From: Streptomyces sp. TLI_053
GTDB taxonomy: Bacteria; Actinomycetota; Actinomycetes; Streptomycetales; Streptomycetaceae
Reading direction: 5' to 3'
Length of the DNA stretch: 64,000 bases
Assembly (NCBI RefSeq): GCF_900105395.1
Contig: NZ_LT629775.1
Location: 1,798,001 to 1,862,000, forward strand
In this document: piece by piece, positions 18,567 to 27,124 of the stretch
How positions within the stretch are numbered: the first letter of the stretch is position 1
How the letters are laid out: each line of letters starts with the position of its first letter
Notes under the pieces: generated by a model
The model's input: only the letters and a program-made list of their open reading frames with translations
Told to the model about the DNA's origin: nothing
Database searches by the model: none
Position numbers and translations under genes: made by a program

Positions 18567-18633
18567 TGGCGGCCGGTTCCGGCGCTCGCCGCTCCGGCAC
18601 CGGCAGTCGCCGTTCCGCTCCGGCACCGGCCGG

Positions 18634-18918
18634 TCAGCCGTAGACGATCCGGCGCAGCTGGCGGGCCGAGAGCTCCGGAGCCGCGACCCGGCGGGCGGGC
18701 AGCTCCTCCGCGAGCCGGGCGAAGATCTTCTCGTTGGTCAGGCCGCGCGCCTGCAGCTCGCCGTGACGGCGGCGGACGTACTCCTCGGTGGTCTCGGAGA
18801 AGTACGCCAGCACCTCCGCCACCACCCGCGCCGCCTCCCGGGGCCCGAGCGGGCTGGTCCGGGTGAGGTGGGCGAGGAGGTCTTCGTGAGGGTGCGAGGA
18901 ACCGGTCGGGCTGGACAC
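18634..18918 (-). CDS. Small conserved-looking actinobacterial protein, 94 aa
   Basis: Starts from GTG and is helical throughout (PREAARVVAEVLAYFSETTEEYVRRRHGELQARG), with a basic middle and the C-terminus LSARQLRRIVYG. I do not recognise a named family; it could be a small nucleic-acid- or protein-binding factor. A TAGGCT -10 box ends eight bases before the GTG, so the transcript is probably leaderless. It lies upstream of glmS on the same strand and divergent from asnB. It could be co-transcribed with glmS across the 124-bp gap. Confidence 0.75.
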   Translation of the reverse strand: MSSPTGSSHPHEDLLAHLTRTSPLGPREAARVVAEVLAYFSETTEEYVRRRHGELQARGLTNEKIFARLAEELPARRVAAPELSARQLRRIVYG

Positions 18919-18926
18919 AGTCGGTG

Positions 18927-18956
18927 AGCCTAGGCGGCCCTCCCGGGAAAGATCAA
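18927..18956 (-). promoter_or_regulatory. Promoter of the 94-aa gene, TTGATC-N18-TAGGCT
   Basis: The -35 is at 18956-18951 and the -10 at 18932-18927 on the minus strand, with eight bases to the GTG start. The inverted repeat at 18959-18982 directly abuts the -35. Confidence 0.6.
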
Positions 18957-18958
18957 AG

Positions 18959-18982
18959 ATCCTGCCCGAAATCGGGCAGGAT
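18959..18982. promoter_or_regulatory. 24-bp inverted repeat in the asnB divergent region
   Basis: ATCCTGCCCGA (18959-18969), AA, TCGGGCAGGAT (18972-18982): perfect 11-bp arms. It sits next to the -35 of the 94-aa gene and about 30 bp before the asnB -35, positioned to affect both. Confidence 0.65.
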
Positions 18983-19011
18983 TCAGCGTCAATCGGCGCA
19001 GTACCGGGGTC

Positions 19012-19040
19012 TTGTCCGCATCGGGGCCATCACGTAGCGT
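19012..19040 (+). promoter_or_regulatory. asnB promoter, TTGTCC-N17-TAGCGT
   Basis: The -35 at 19012-19017 and -10 at 19035-19040 have ideal 17-bp spacing. The transcript would have a leader of about 80 bases. Confidence 0.65.
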
Positions 19041-19044
19041 GATG
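19028..19044. promoter_or_regulatory. Operator palindrome over the asnB -10, CATCACG-TAG-CGTGATG
   Basis: A perfect 7-3-7 inverted repeat that contains the -10 hexamer. A bound repressor would exclude RNA polymerase. Confidence 0.7.
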
Positions 19045-19126
19045 CCCTGCTCACACACCGGGGGGTCGCGGGTGACCAGGGGGGCTGGAGCATCGAAAGA
19101 GTGTCGGAAGAACCGGAGGCTTGCTG

Positions 19127-20977
19127 ATGTGCGGGATCACCGGATGGGTCGCCTACGACCGCGACCTGACCCTCGAACGCGACGTGCTCGACGCCATGAC
19201 GGCCACCCAGCTCTGCCGCGGCCCGGACGACGGCGGCTCCCGGCTGGAGCGGCACGCCGCCCTCGGCCACCGGCGCCTCGCCGTGCTCGACCCCGGGGGC
19301 GGCGCCCAGCCGATGACGGCCGAGCACGACGGCCGGCTGCTGGCCGCCCTCAGTTACAACGGCGAGGTCTACAACCACCACGAGCTGCGCGCCGAGCTGG
19401 TGGCCGCCGGCCACCGCTTCCGCACCCGCTGCGACACCGAGGTGGTCCTGCGCGGCTACCTGGAGTGGGGCGAGCGCGTCGCCGGGCGGCTCAACGGCAT
19501 GTTCGCCTTCGCGCTCTGGGACGCCCGCACCGAGGAACTCCTCCTGGTCCGCGACCGGATGGGCGTCAAGCCGCTGCACTACCACCCCACCCCGGACGGC
19601 GTCGTCTTCGGCTCGGAACCCAAGGCGCTGCTCGCCCACCCCGCGGTGCGCCCGGTGGTCGACCTGGACGGGCTGCGCGAGCTGATCGCCATGACCCGCA
19701 CCCCCGGCCTCACCCCGTACCGGGGCATCGCCGAGGTCCGGCCCGGCCACCTGGTGCGGGTCCGGCGCGGCGGCGTCTCGGTGCACCGCTACTGGGCGCT
19801 GGAGGCACGCCGGCACACCCAGGACCTCGCCACCACGATCGGCACCGTCCGGGCCCTGCTGGAGGACATCGTCCACCGCCAGCTGGAGGCGGACGTGCCG
19901 CTCTGCTCGCTGCTCTCCGGCGGTCTCGACTCCAGCGCGGTCACCGCCCTGGCCGCCCGCAACCTGGACGCGGCGGGCACCGGGCCGGTCCGCTCCTTCG
20001 CGGTCGACTTCACCGGGCAGCGCGAGCACTTCCGCCCGGACGCGATCCGCACCACCCCGGACCGGCCGTACGCGGAGCTGCTCGCCCGGCACGTGGGCGC
20101 CGACCACTCGGTGATCGAGCTGGACAGCGCCGCCCTCACCGATCCGGAGCAGCGGCTCGCCACCCTGCGCGCCCGGGACCTGCCGGGCGGCGTCGGCGAC
20201 ATGGACACCTCCCTGCTGCTGCTCTTCCGCAGGGTCCGCGAGCACTCGACGGTCGCACTGTCCGGCGAGTCCGCGGACGAGCTGTTCGGCGGCTACCGCT
20301 GGTTCCACGACCCGAAGGCCCTCGACACCGACGACTTCCCGTGGGCGGCCGCGGTCAGCGGCTTCGGCGGCGCGGGCACCGGCCCGCGCGAGCAACTGCT
20401 GGACCGGGAACTGCTCGCCAAGCTCGACCTGCCCGGCTACCGGCGCGCCCGGTACCGGGAGGCGCTCGCCGAGGTGCCGCACCTGCCGGACACCGAGCCG
20501 TTCGAACGGCGGATGCGGGAGGTGTCGTACCTCAACCTGACCCGCTTCGTGCGGATCCTGCTGGACCGCAAGGACCGGATGAGCATGGCCGGCGGGCTCG
20601 AGGTGCGGGTGCCGTTCTGCGACCACCGGCTGGTGCAGTACGTCTTCAACACGCCGTGGACGATGAAGTCCTTCGACGGCCGGGAGAAGAGCCTGCTGCG
20701 CGCCGCCGTCCGGGACGTGCTGCCGGCCGTGATCGCCGACCGGGCGAAGAGCCCGTACCCGATCGTCCAGGACCCGCGCTACCCGGAGCTGCTCCGCCGC
20801 GGCCTCGCCGGGCTGGCCGCCGACCCCGCTTCCCCCGCCCTCGCCCTGCTCGACCGCCGCGAGCTGGCCGACGCGCTCGCCCCGGACACCGACCCGCAGA
20901 CGGTCCGGCTGGCGGCCGATCTGGCCCTGGACCTGGACACCTGGCTGACGGAGTACCAGGTGTCGCTCGAGCTCTGA
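19127..20977 (+). CDS. asnB: Asparagine synthase (glutamine-hydrolyzing)
   Basis: 616 aa. Start at the ATG at 19127 so that the glutaminase Cys is residue 2 (MCGITGWVAY); CCGGAGG lies upstream. The class II glutaminase domain shows CRGPDDGG, HRRLAVLD and SYNGEVYNH. The synthetase domain has the PP-loop LLSGGLDSSAVTA (about residue 264) and GESADELFGGYRWF. It converts aspartate, glutamine and ATP to asparagine. A palindrome covers the -10 box of its promoter, so control by an amino-acid-responsive regulator is plausible. The gene stands alone rather than in a biosynthetic cluster, which favours a housekeeping or developmental role. Confidence 0.93.
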   Translation: MCGITGWVAYDRDLTLERDVLDAMTATQLCRGPDDGGSRLERHAALGHRRLAVLDPGGGAQPMTAEHDGRLLAALSYNGEVYNHHELRAELVAAGHRFRTRCDTEVVLRGYLEWGERVAGRLNGMFAFALWDARTEELLLVRDRMGVKPLHYHPTPDGVVFGSEPKALLAHPAVRPVVDLDGLRELIAMTRTPGLTPYRGIAEVRPGHLVRVRRGGVSVHRYWALEARRHTQDLATTIGTVRALLEDIVHRQLEADVPLCSLLSGGLDSSAVTALAARNLDAAGTGPVRSFAVDFTGQREHFRPDAIRTTPDRPYAELLARHVGADHSVIELDSAALTDPEQRLATLRARDLPGGVGDMDTSLLLLFRRVREHSTVALSGESADELFGGYRWFHDPKALDTDDFPWAAAVSGFGGAGTGPREQLLDRELLAKLDLPGYRRARYREALAEVPHLPDTEPFERRMREVSYLNLTRFVRILLDRKDRMSMAGGLEVRVPFCDHRLVQYVFNTPWTMKSFDGREKSLLRAAVRDVLPAVIADRAKSPYPIVQDPRYPELLRRGLAGLAADPASPALALLDRRELADALAPDTDPQTVRLAADLALDLDTWLTEYQVSLEL

Positions 20978-21176
20978 CCCCGGGCGCCCCGGGTGGTGCG
21001 CCGTTGCGCCGCCCGGGGGAGGGTGACCCGCCGTGAACCCGCCTCGTTGACCGGGCGGGACGTGCGATAGCGTCGCCGACACCTCCCGAATGGCGGCCGA
21101 AAACACGGAATCCGAGACCCGTGCCGTCAGGATGGGGAACGTCCCGTCCGTCCCGATCCGCCGGGGGATCTCCGTC

Positions 21177-22325
21177 ATGCAACCGCGCGCCTTCGCGATC
21201 CTCACCGCCCTGCTGCTCGGGGTGCTGGGCCTGGGGTCGGTGGCCGTCACCGACTGGACGCCCCAGCAGACCGCCGACCGCGCGGCCGTCGCCGCGGCCG
21301 TCCCGGGAACCGGGGCCGGGGGCACCGCCGGCCCGGCCGGCGCCGCGCCCGCCGGCACCGGCCGGCCGGCCGCGTCGGCCACCGCGACGGGCGACCCGGC
21401 GGTGTGGACCCGCTCGACGCTGCGCAACAAGCTGATGGCCGAGATGGACGCCAGCGACCCCGGCGTCGCCCTGGCCGACCTCGACCGGATCACCAAGCAG
21501 CTGCCCTACACCGTCCGGTTCTGCCACCCGATCGCCCACGAGCTCGGGCACGCGGCGGTCAAGCGGTTCAACGCCGACTTCCAGAAGGTCATCTCCTTCC
21601 CGCACGAGACCTGCGCGGCCGGCTACCTCCACGGCGCGGTGGAGGAGATGCTCAACGCCTCCGCCCAGCCGGAGACCGACCTGGTCAAGCTCTGCGCGCC
21701 CAAGAACAGCGGCCCGTGCATCCACGGCGTCGGCCACGGCACCATGTTCGTCGCCAAGCAGGACGTCGCCAAGGCGCGCGAGCTGTGCAACAAGTTCACC
21801 ACCGACCAGAACCGGATCCGCTGCTCCGAGGGCCTGTTCATGCAGCTCTTCGGCCCGGACGAGGAGGACGAGAAGGCCAAGGCCAACCTCCCCGCCGACA
21901 AGCTCGCCCAGGACCCGCTGTACCCGTGCAAGGACCAGCCGGCGCTGTTCCAGTCCGCCTGCTTCTTCTACGCGCCGACCTTCTACCTCTCCTCGCACGA
22001 CTACCCGAACCACCCCGAGGTGTACGCCGAGGCACTGAAGTGGTGCCTCAACGGCAAGGCCTCCGGCGGGGCGGTCGACTGCAGCCGGGGCGTCGGCTCG
22101 CGCACCATGAAGTACAACCTGGACCGCGAGGACTGGGCCGCCCAGCAGTGCGCCACCGCCGCGGACGGCTGGCAGCGCAAGGCCTGCGCCGAGGGACTGG
22201 TCAGTTACTACACGGTCAACTACACGGACGCGGGCGCGGCCGGCCGGCTCTGCGCCAAGTTCTCCGACAAGGAGATGCAGGGCTACTGCCGCTCCGCCGG
22301 CGGGCTCTCGGCCTCCCTCGACTGA
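21177..22325 (+). CDS. Exported or membrane-anchored Cys/His-rich protein of unknown function
   Basis: 382 aa from the ATG giving MQPRAFAILTALLLGVLGLG, preceded by GGGGGA. An N-terminal hydrophobic segment acts as signal peptide or anchor, then an Ala/Gly/Thr-rich linker to about residue 75. The mature part has regularly spaced Cys: CHPIAHELGHAAV, CAAGYLHGAVEEM, CIHGVGHGTMF, CSEGLFMQLF, CSRGVGSR and CAEGLVSYYTV. This looks like a repeated Cys-x-x-Gly unit with added His residues. HxxHELGH resembles a zinc-protease motif, but its repetition as CxHGxxHG suggests metal or haem binding, or a disulfide-stapled helical repeat. I recognise no family. Confidence 0.85.
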   Translation: MQPRAFAILTALLLGVLGLGSVAVTDWTPQQTADRAAVAAAVPGTGAGGTAGPAGAAPAGTGRPAASATATGDPAVWTRSTLRNKLMAEMDASDPGVALADLDRITKQLPYTVRFCHPIAHELGHAAVKRFNADFQKVISFPHETCAAGYLHGAVEEMLNASAQPETDLVKLCAPKNSGPCIHGVGHGTMFVAKQDVAKARELCNKFTTDQNRIRCSEGLFMQLFGPDEEDEKAKANLPADKLAQDPLYPCKDQPALFQSACFFYAPTFYLSSHDYPNHPEVYAEALKWCLNGKASGGAVDCSRGVGSRTMKYNLDREDWAAQQCATAADGWQRKACAEGLVSYYTVNYTDAGAAGRLCAKFSDKEMQGYCRSAGGLSASLD

Positions 22326-22349
22326 GGAGGTGCGGCGCGTACGGCACGG

Positions 22350-22400
22350 CGTCCGCGGGCGGCCGGCGCGGGAACTCCGACGGCCGCCCGCTCGCGGACG
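22350..22400. terminator. Bulged hairpin after the Cys/His-rich gene
   Basis: CGTCCGCGGGCGGCCG (22350-22365) pairs with the segment ending CGCGGACG at 22400, with a four-base bulge in the right arm. Confidence 0.5.
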
Positions 22401-22428
22401 GATGCCGCACCGGCGGCGGGACGGCAGG

Positions 22429-22465
22429 GTCCGGCGGCCCCACCGCCGTGGCGGGGCCGCCGGAC
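22429..22465. terminator. Hairpin between convergent genes
   Basis: GTCCGGCGGCCCC (22429-22441) pairs perfectly with GGGGCCGCCGGAC (22453-22465) around an 11-base loop. Confidence 0.65.
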
Positions 22466-22472
22466 CGGGTGC

Positions 22473-22498
22473 GACCGTACGGCCGGGGCCGTACGGTC
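22473..22498. terminator. Inverted repeat near the 3' end of the propeller gene
   Basis: GACCGTACGGCC, GG, GGCCGTACGGTC: perfect 12-bp arms 27 bp beyond the propeller gene's stop. It is the third dyad in this 199-bp convergent gap. Confidence 0.6.
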
Positions 22499-22524
22499 AC
22501 GGCACTGCGATCAGAGCACTGCGG

Positions 22525-23697
22525 TCAGAGCCGGGTGGTCATCACCATCGGCTGCGGGAGTCGCTGCTTCTCGTAGTTGAAGGCGCCGGTGACGGTCACC
22601 TCACGGCCGCTGGTGGACACCTTCCAGGACCAGTACGCCGTGCCCGCGCCGGACTCCGGGAAGTCCAGCGAGGTCGCCCGCGAGCCCGTCACCCGCAGCG
22701 CGTACGCGTCCTCGCCGCCGCCCGAGACCCGGCCCACCGTCACGATGCCGCCCGGCGCGGACGCGGCGCCGCTCACCGCGCCCGCGCCCTCGGGAGCCTC
22801 GACCCGGGTCCAGGCGCGACCGTCCCAGTGCATGAGCAACGCGTGGCCGCGGTCCTTCTCGTCCAGCACCACGCGCCCGACCGCCCACACGTCGCGCGGC
22901 CCCTTCACCACGACATCGTTGAACTCGCCGTACAGGCCGCCGAAGACCGGCACCGGCACGACGCTCCAGCCGCGCCCGTCGTAGTGCAGGGCGACCGGCC
23001 GGTCGTCCTCGGCGTAGCCGTTGCCGACCGCCCAGACGTCGTCGGGGCCGGCCGCGGCGATCGCGCTGAGGCCCCAGCTCTGGTACGGCGCGGGCAGTTC
23101 GACCTGCCGCCAGGAGCGGCCGTTCCAGTGCTGGACGATGCCCACGTGGCTGTCGGCCCCCTGGCTCCAGCCCGCCGCCCAGGCATCGTTCGGCGTCAGC
23201 GCGGCGATTCCCAGCAGGCCGCCGCCGGCCGAGTCGGCGGGCATCGGAGCCTGCTCGATCTGCCAGGAGCGACCGTTCCAGTACTGGGTCATGACCGGCC
23301 CACCGCCCCGGCCGGAGTCACCGACCAGCCAGCCGTCGCGGGCCGAGGTCGCCGCGACGGCGTTGACCCGCTCCGTCCCGCCGGGAGCGGTCGGCACTTC
23401 GGTCCACTTCCCGTCGCGGCGGTCGTCGCGGGTGTAGAGCACGGGGTCGAACCCGACGCTCCCGTCGCCGCCCGGGACGACCCGGAAGCCGGCTGCCCAG
23501 GTGGTGCGGGCCTCGGGACGGGTGGAGCCGGTCAGCACGGTGTCGCCACCGGGCAGTTTGGCCGCCGTCCAGCGCGCCGCCCCCGCGGCGGGCGATGGTT
23601 CCGGGGCGGCCGAGGCGGTGGCGGGCAGGACCCCGCACGCGAGGAGCGCGGCGAGCGCGCCTGTCAACGACAGTCGGATGCGTGTTCCGACAGCCAT
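22525..23697 (-). CDS. Secreted beta-propeller-like protein
   Basis: 390 aa. A typical Sec signal peptide (basic start, LTGALAALLACGVLPATASA, cut near residue 30). The mature part contains repeated blades built on WNGRSWQIE, WNGRSWRQVELP, YDGRGWSVVPVP and WDGRAWTRVEAP, each followed by DDVWAVG-like strands. This is the pattern of kelch/galactose-oxidase-like repeats in extracellular actinomycete proteins. No catalytic Cys-Tyr pair for galactose oxidase is evident, so binding rather than redox catalysis is likely. Start ATG at 23697 with GGAGGTACGAC upstream. Confidence 0.85.
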   Translation of the reverse strand: MAVGTRIRLSLTGALAALLACGVLPATASAAPEPSPAAGAARWTAAKLPGGDTVLTGSTRPEARTTWAAGFRVVPGGDGSVGFDPVLYTRDDRRDGKWTEVPTAPGGTERVNAVAATSARDGWLVGDSGRGGGPVMTQYWNGRSWQIEQAPMPADSAGGGLLGIAALTPNDAWAAGWSQGADSHVGIVQHWNGRSWRQVELPAPYQSWGLSAIAAAGPDDVWAVGNGYAEDDRPVALHYDGRGWSVVPVPVFGGLYGEFNDVVVKGPRDVWAVGRVVLDEKDRGHALLMHWDGRAWTRVEAPEGAGAVSGAASAPGGIVTVGRVSGGGEDAYALRVTGSRATSLDFPESGAGTAYWSWKVSTSGREVTVTGAFNYEKQRLPQPMVMTTRL

Positions 23698-23996
23698 GTC
23701 GTACCTCCAGACCCGGGGCGCGGTGCCCCGATGCCCGGATGACGCCCGTCCCTCCGCCGGAGGTTGCCCGCCCGGTCCCGGGAATTCGGCGCATGCGAAG
23801 TTCTTCTGAGGACATGTCAGTTCCGTTGTCCCGCAGGCGCACCGGGCAACCGCCGCCCCGTTCGGGGCACCGTCGCGGTTCGCCCGGCGCCGGACGATCG
23901 GGCGATCGCCCGCGCCACCCGGGCCACCACCGGCGCATCACGGCTCGCGGTCGACCGATCACCCTGGCCTCCCGGGCGCCGGGCCGTCCCGGATTC

Positions 23997-24024
23997 CGGG
24001 CCCGCGCCGCACGGCGCGGGCCCG
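23997..24024 (+). terminator. Orphan intrinsic-terminator-like hairpin
   Basis: CGGGCCCGCGCCG (23997-24009) pairs with CGGCGCGGGCCCG (24012-24024), followed by TTTCC in the plus direction. No plus-strand gene ends upstream, so it may end a small RNA or act as a barrier before the decarboxylase promoter. Confidence 0.6.
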
Positions 24025-24030
24025 TTTCCG

Positions 24031-24036
24031 TAGGAT
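24031..24036 (+). promoter_or_regulatory. -10 box TAGGAT upstream of the PLP decarboxylase
   Basis: TAGGAT starts seven bases after the hairpin and 69 bp before the ATG at 24100. Its -35 region would overlap the right arm of that hairpin. Confidence 0.45.
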
Positions 24037-24099
24037 CGCGGCGTTCGGGTGCGCCGAGGACGCCGCGCCACCGGGCCCCGCACCACCAGGAGCCACCGC

Positions 24100-25527
24100 A
24101 TGACCTCCGACGACTTCCGCGCCGCCGCGCACACCGCCGCCGACCTGGCCGCCGACCACCTCGCCGGGATCGCCGCCGGTCCGGTCTGGCGGCCGATGGA
24201 CGACGCCGCCCGCCGCACCCTGCTGGACGCCCCGCTGCCCGCCGCCGGCCGTCCGCTGGGCGAGCTGCTGGCCGCCGTCGGCCGCGACGTCCTGCCGTAC
24301 CCGATGGGCAACGGCCACCCGCGCTTCTTCGGCTGGGTGAACTCGGCGCCCGCCCCGGCCGGCGTGCTCGCCACCCTGGCCGCCGCCGCGATGAACCCGA
24401 GCTCGGCCGGCGGCGACCACGCCGACGTCCACCTCGAACGGGCGGTGGTCCGCTGGATCGCCGAACTCGTCGGCTTCCCGCACCCGCCCGGCGGCGGGCT
24501 GCTCACCTCCGGCACCTCGATGGCGACCATCGTCTGCCTCGCCGCCGCCCGGAACCGCGCCGCGCGCGCCGCCGGGTGGGACGTCCGCGAGGACGGCCTG
24601 GCCGGGATGCCGCCGCTGGTCGGCTACGTCACCGGCGAGACCCACTCCTGCGTCCGCAAGGCCGCCGAGCTGCTGGGCCTCGGCAGCAAGCACCTGCGCG
24701 CCGTCGCCACCGGACCGGACGGCCTCCTCGACCCCGCCGAGCTGCGCACCGCGATCGCCCGCGACCGGGCCGCCGGACTGCTGCCGTTCCTGGTGGTGGC
24801 CTCGGCCGGCACGGTCGGCACCGGCGCGGTCGACGCCTTCGACCCGATCGCCGACCTGTGCGCCGAGGAGCGGCTCTGGCTGCACGTGGACGGCGCCTAC
24901 GGGGCGTTCGGCGTGCTGGACCCGGAGATCGCCCACCGCTACGCCGGGCTGGCCCGCGCCGACTCGCTCGCCCTCGACCCGCACAAGTGGCTCGGCGTCC
25001 CGGTCGACTGCGGCTGCGCGCTGGTCCGCGACCCCGCCGAGCTGCGCGCCGCCTTCAGCCTCGTCCCCTCCTACCTGCGCGACGAGGCGGCCGGCGAGCT
25101 CGGCTGGTTCTCCGAGTACGGGACCGAGCAGACCCGCCCGTTCCGCGCCCTGAAGGTGTGGGCGACCATCGCCCACCGGGGCCGCGACGGCCTGGCCGCC
25201 GACATCGCCCGGACCACCGCCCTGGCCCGCCGGCTCGGCGAACTCGTCACCGCGGACCCGGAGCTGGAACTCCTCGCCGAGGTCCAGACCTCGATCGTGG
25301 CGTTCCGGCTGCGCCCCGCCGGCCGGACCGACGAGGCCGCCCTCGACGCCGTCAACCGCGAGCTCCCCGCCGCCGTCCAGCGCCGCGGCCGCGCCTTCCT
25401 CACCGGCGCCCGGCTCGACGGCCGGGAGATCCTCCGCGCCTGCCTGCTCAATCCCGCCACCACCGAGGAGGACCTCGCCGTTCTGCTCGCCGAGGTCAAG
25501 GCCGCCGGGCGCGAGCACTCCGGGTGA
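24100..25527 (+). CDS. Pyridoxal-phosphate-dependent decarboxylase (group II)
   Basis: 475 aa, ATG at 24100 after CCAGGAGCC. The fold type I pattern includes GNGHPRFFGWVNS, SSAGGDHADVHLERAVVRW, TSGTSMATIVCLA, HVDGAYGAFG, and the PLP-binding lysine in LDPHKWLGVP. It belongs to the aromatic-L-amino-acid / tyrosine / glutamate decarboxylase superfamily. The first segments match the aromatic-type PLP decarboxylases of actinomycetes best, but the substrate is not fixed by what I can see. Likely monocistronic: the next gene is 89 bp downstream. Confidence 0.9.
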   Translation: MTSDDFRAAAHTAADLAADHLAGIAAGPVWRPMDDAARRTLLDAPLPAAGRPLGELLAAVGRDVLPYPMGNGHPRFFGWVNSAPAPAGVLATLAAAAMNPSSAGGDHADVHLERAVVRWIAELVGFPHPPGGGLLTSGTSMATIVCLAAARNRAARAAGWDVREDGLAGMPPLVGYVTGETHSCVRKAAELLGLGSKHLRAVATGPDGLLDPAELRTAIARDRAAGLLPFLVVASAGTVGTGAVDAFDPIADLCAEERLWLHVDGAYGAFGVLDPEIAHRYAGLARADSLALDPHKWLGVPVDCGCALVRDPAELRAAFSLVPSYLRDEAAGELGWFSEYGTEQTRPFRALKVWATIAHRGRDGLAADIARTTALARRLGELVTADPELELLAEVQTSIVAFRLRPAGRTDEAALDAVNRELPAAVQRRGRAFLTGARLDGREILRACLLNPATTEEDLAVLLAEVKAAGREHSG

Positions 25528-25616
25528 CCGGCGACGGTGATCGAGTCACGGCACCATTAACCGCGGGGTCACGGAGGATTCGTGATCGTGAAACACGGAA
25601 GCGGCAGATTGATGGC

Positions 25617-27029
25617 ATGGAGCACACGGAGCAGCTGACGTCCACGACCGATCCGACCACGACCCCCTCCCGTGCCCAGCGCCGCGGCCTCCGCAGCCAC
25701 CGCTGGCGGCGCGACGCGGTGGAGCTCTCCGCCGTCTTCCTCTCGGTGACCGCCGCCGATCTGGTGGCCAAGCTCGTGGTGCACGGGCCGGACGGGCCGG
25801 TGGTGCTCGGCGCGTCCGCCGTCGCGCTGCTCGCCACCGCGCTGTTCCACACCTGGTGGGCACACCGCCACCAGTTGCACGGCCCCCCGGCGCCGGACGC
25901 GCCCGCGCCGCCGGGGGCGCCCGAGGCCGAGCCGCTGCGGGGACCGCTGCACGACTTCGAGGGCAGCACGCTGTGGCGGGTCCGCACCACCGTGCAGGAC
26001 TCCCCCGGCAGTCTGGCCCGGGTCTGCGCGGCCCTCGCCGGGCGGCAGGTGAACATCGTCTCGATGCAGTCCCACCCGCTGCCGACCGGCGCCGTGGACG
26101 AGTTCTTCGTCCGCGCGCCGCACTCGCTCACCCGGGCCGACCTGACCGCGCTGGTGGCCGGGGCCGGCGGGCACGACATCTGGACCGGCCCGGCCGACGC
26201 GCACGACCTGGTGGACGTGCCCACCCACGTCCTGGCCCTCGCCACCCGGACGGCGCTGGACGCCGCGGAGCTGCCGATCGCCCTGCGCCGGCTCTTCGGG
26301 CAGTGCAGCATCCGGCAGTACCCGGGGGCGGCCGGGCGCGGCACCGCCGGGGTGGACGGCCATGTGATGCGGCTGCCCGCGCCCTCGGGCGAGCTGATCG
26401 AGCTCACCCGCCCGCAGCTGCCGTTCACCCCGACCGAGTTCGCCCGGGCGCAGGCCCTGGTCGAGCTGGACACCCTGCTCGGCCCCCGGGTGCCGGACGT
26501 CCGAGCCCGGCCGAGCGTGCCGGCCGGCGCCGAGCTGACCGTGCGCCGCGCGGACGCGGACGACAAGGCGGCCGCGCTGGCGATGCACCACCGCTGCTCG
26601 CCCGAGACCCTGCGCAAGCGCTACCACGGGCCGGTCCGGGACGCCGACCGCTACCTGGACCACCTGCTGGACGCCCGGCACGGGCAGGCCCTGGCGGTGG
26701 AGACGGCGGACGGGCGGATCGTCGCCCTCGGGCACCTGATGTGGGACGACGACAGCGCCGAGGTGGCGGTGCTGGTCGAGGACGCCTGGCAGCGGCGCGG
26801 GCTGGGCCTGGACCTCGTGCGGCGGATGTCCGCGCTGGCCCTGGAGGCCGGGGTGGAGACGGTGTACGCGGTCACCCGGTCGTCCAACACCGGGCTGATC
26901 GCGACCATGCGCCGGCTGGCGGCCCCGCTGGACTACGAGGTGGACGAGGGCACCCTGGTGATCACCGCCCATCTGGCGGAGGCCGCCGAGGAGCTCCCGG
27001 TGCCGTGGCAGACCCGTCCGGGGCGCTGA
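25617..27029 (+). CDS. ACT-domain GNAT acetyltransferase with N-terminal membrane segments
   Basis: 470 aa, ATG at 25617. Two hydrophobic stretches at about residues 34-80 suggest a membrane hairpin. An ACT domain follows at about 120-190 (VQDSPGSLARVCAALAGRQVNIVSMQSH). The C-terminal GNAT domain at about 300-455 carries the acetyl-CoA loop QRRGLGLDLVRRM and TRSSNTGLIATMRRL. ACT-GNAT fusions in actinomycetes are known as protein lysine acetyltransferases controlled by amino acids such as Asn, Cys or Arg. The membrane hairpin is an addition I do not associate with those. Probable role: amino-acid-sensing protein acetylation at the membrane (inference). Confidence 0.87.
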   Translation: MEHTEQLTSTTDPTTTPSRAQRRGLRSHRWRRDAVELSAVFLSVTAADLVAKLVVHGPDGPVVLGASAVALLATALFHTWWAHRHQLHGPPAPDAPAPPGAPEAEPLRGPLHDFEGSTLWRVRTTVQDSPGSLARVCAALAGRQVNIVSMQSHPLPTGAVDEFFVRAPHSLTRADLTALVAGAGGHDIWTGPADAHDLVDVPTHVLALATRTALDAAELPIALRRLFGQCSIRQYPGAAGRGTAGVDGHVMRLPAPSGELIELTRPQLPFTPTEFARAQALVELDTLLGPRVPDVRARPSVPAGAELTVRRADADDKAAALAMHHRCSPETLRKRYHGPVRDADRYLDHLLDARHGQALAVETADGRIVALGHLMWDDDSAEVAVLVEDAWQRRGLGLDLVRRMSALALEAGVETVYAVTRSSNTGLIATMRRLAAPLDYEVDEGTLVITAHLAEAAEELPVPWQTRPGR

Positions 27030-27124
27030 GAACGGCCCCTCGGGGCGTGCTCCCCGGGCCGCGCTCGGGGCCGGTCTCCGGGCCGCCCTCGGGCCGCCCG
27101 GCGTCGCGCTCGAGCCGTACCGGT

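Larger units (their letters stand above)
23698..24099. other. 402-bp divergent non-coding region with a strong hairpin
   Basis: Lies between the propeller (minus) and PLP decarboxylase (plus) genes. It holds a 14-bp palindrome CGGGCGATCGCCCG (23899-23912), a terminator-like hairpin (23997-24024) and a -10 box at 24031. I see no gene with convincing codon use. Confidence 0.5.

Noticed and set aside
21525..21560. HxxHELGH in the exported protein as a simple zinc protease site
   Set aside because: It is one of several similar Cys/His motifs and no other metalloprotease feature is visible; kept as unknown.
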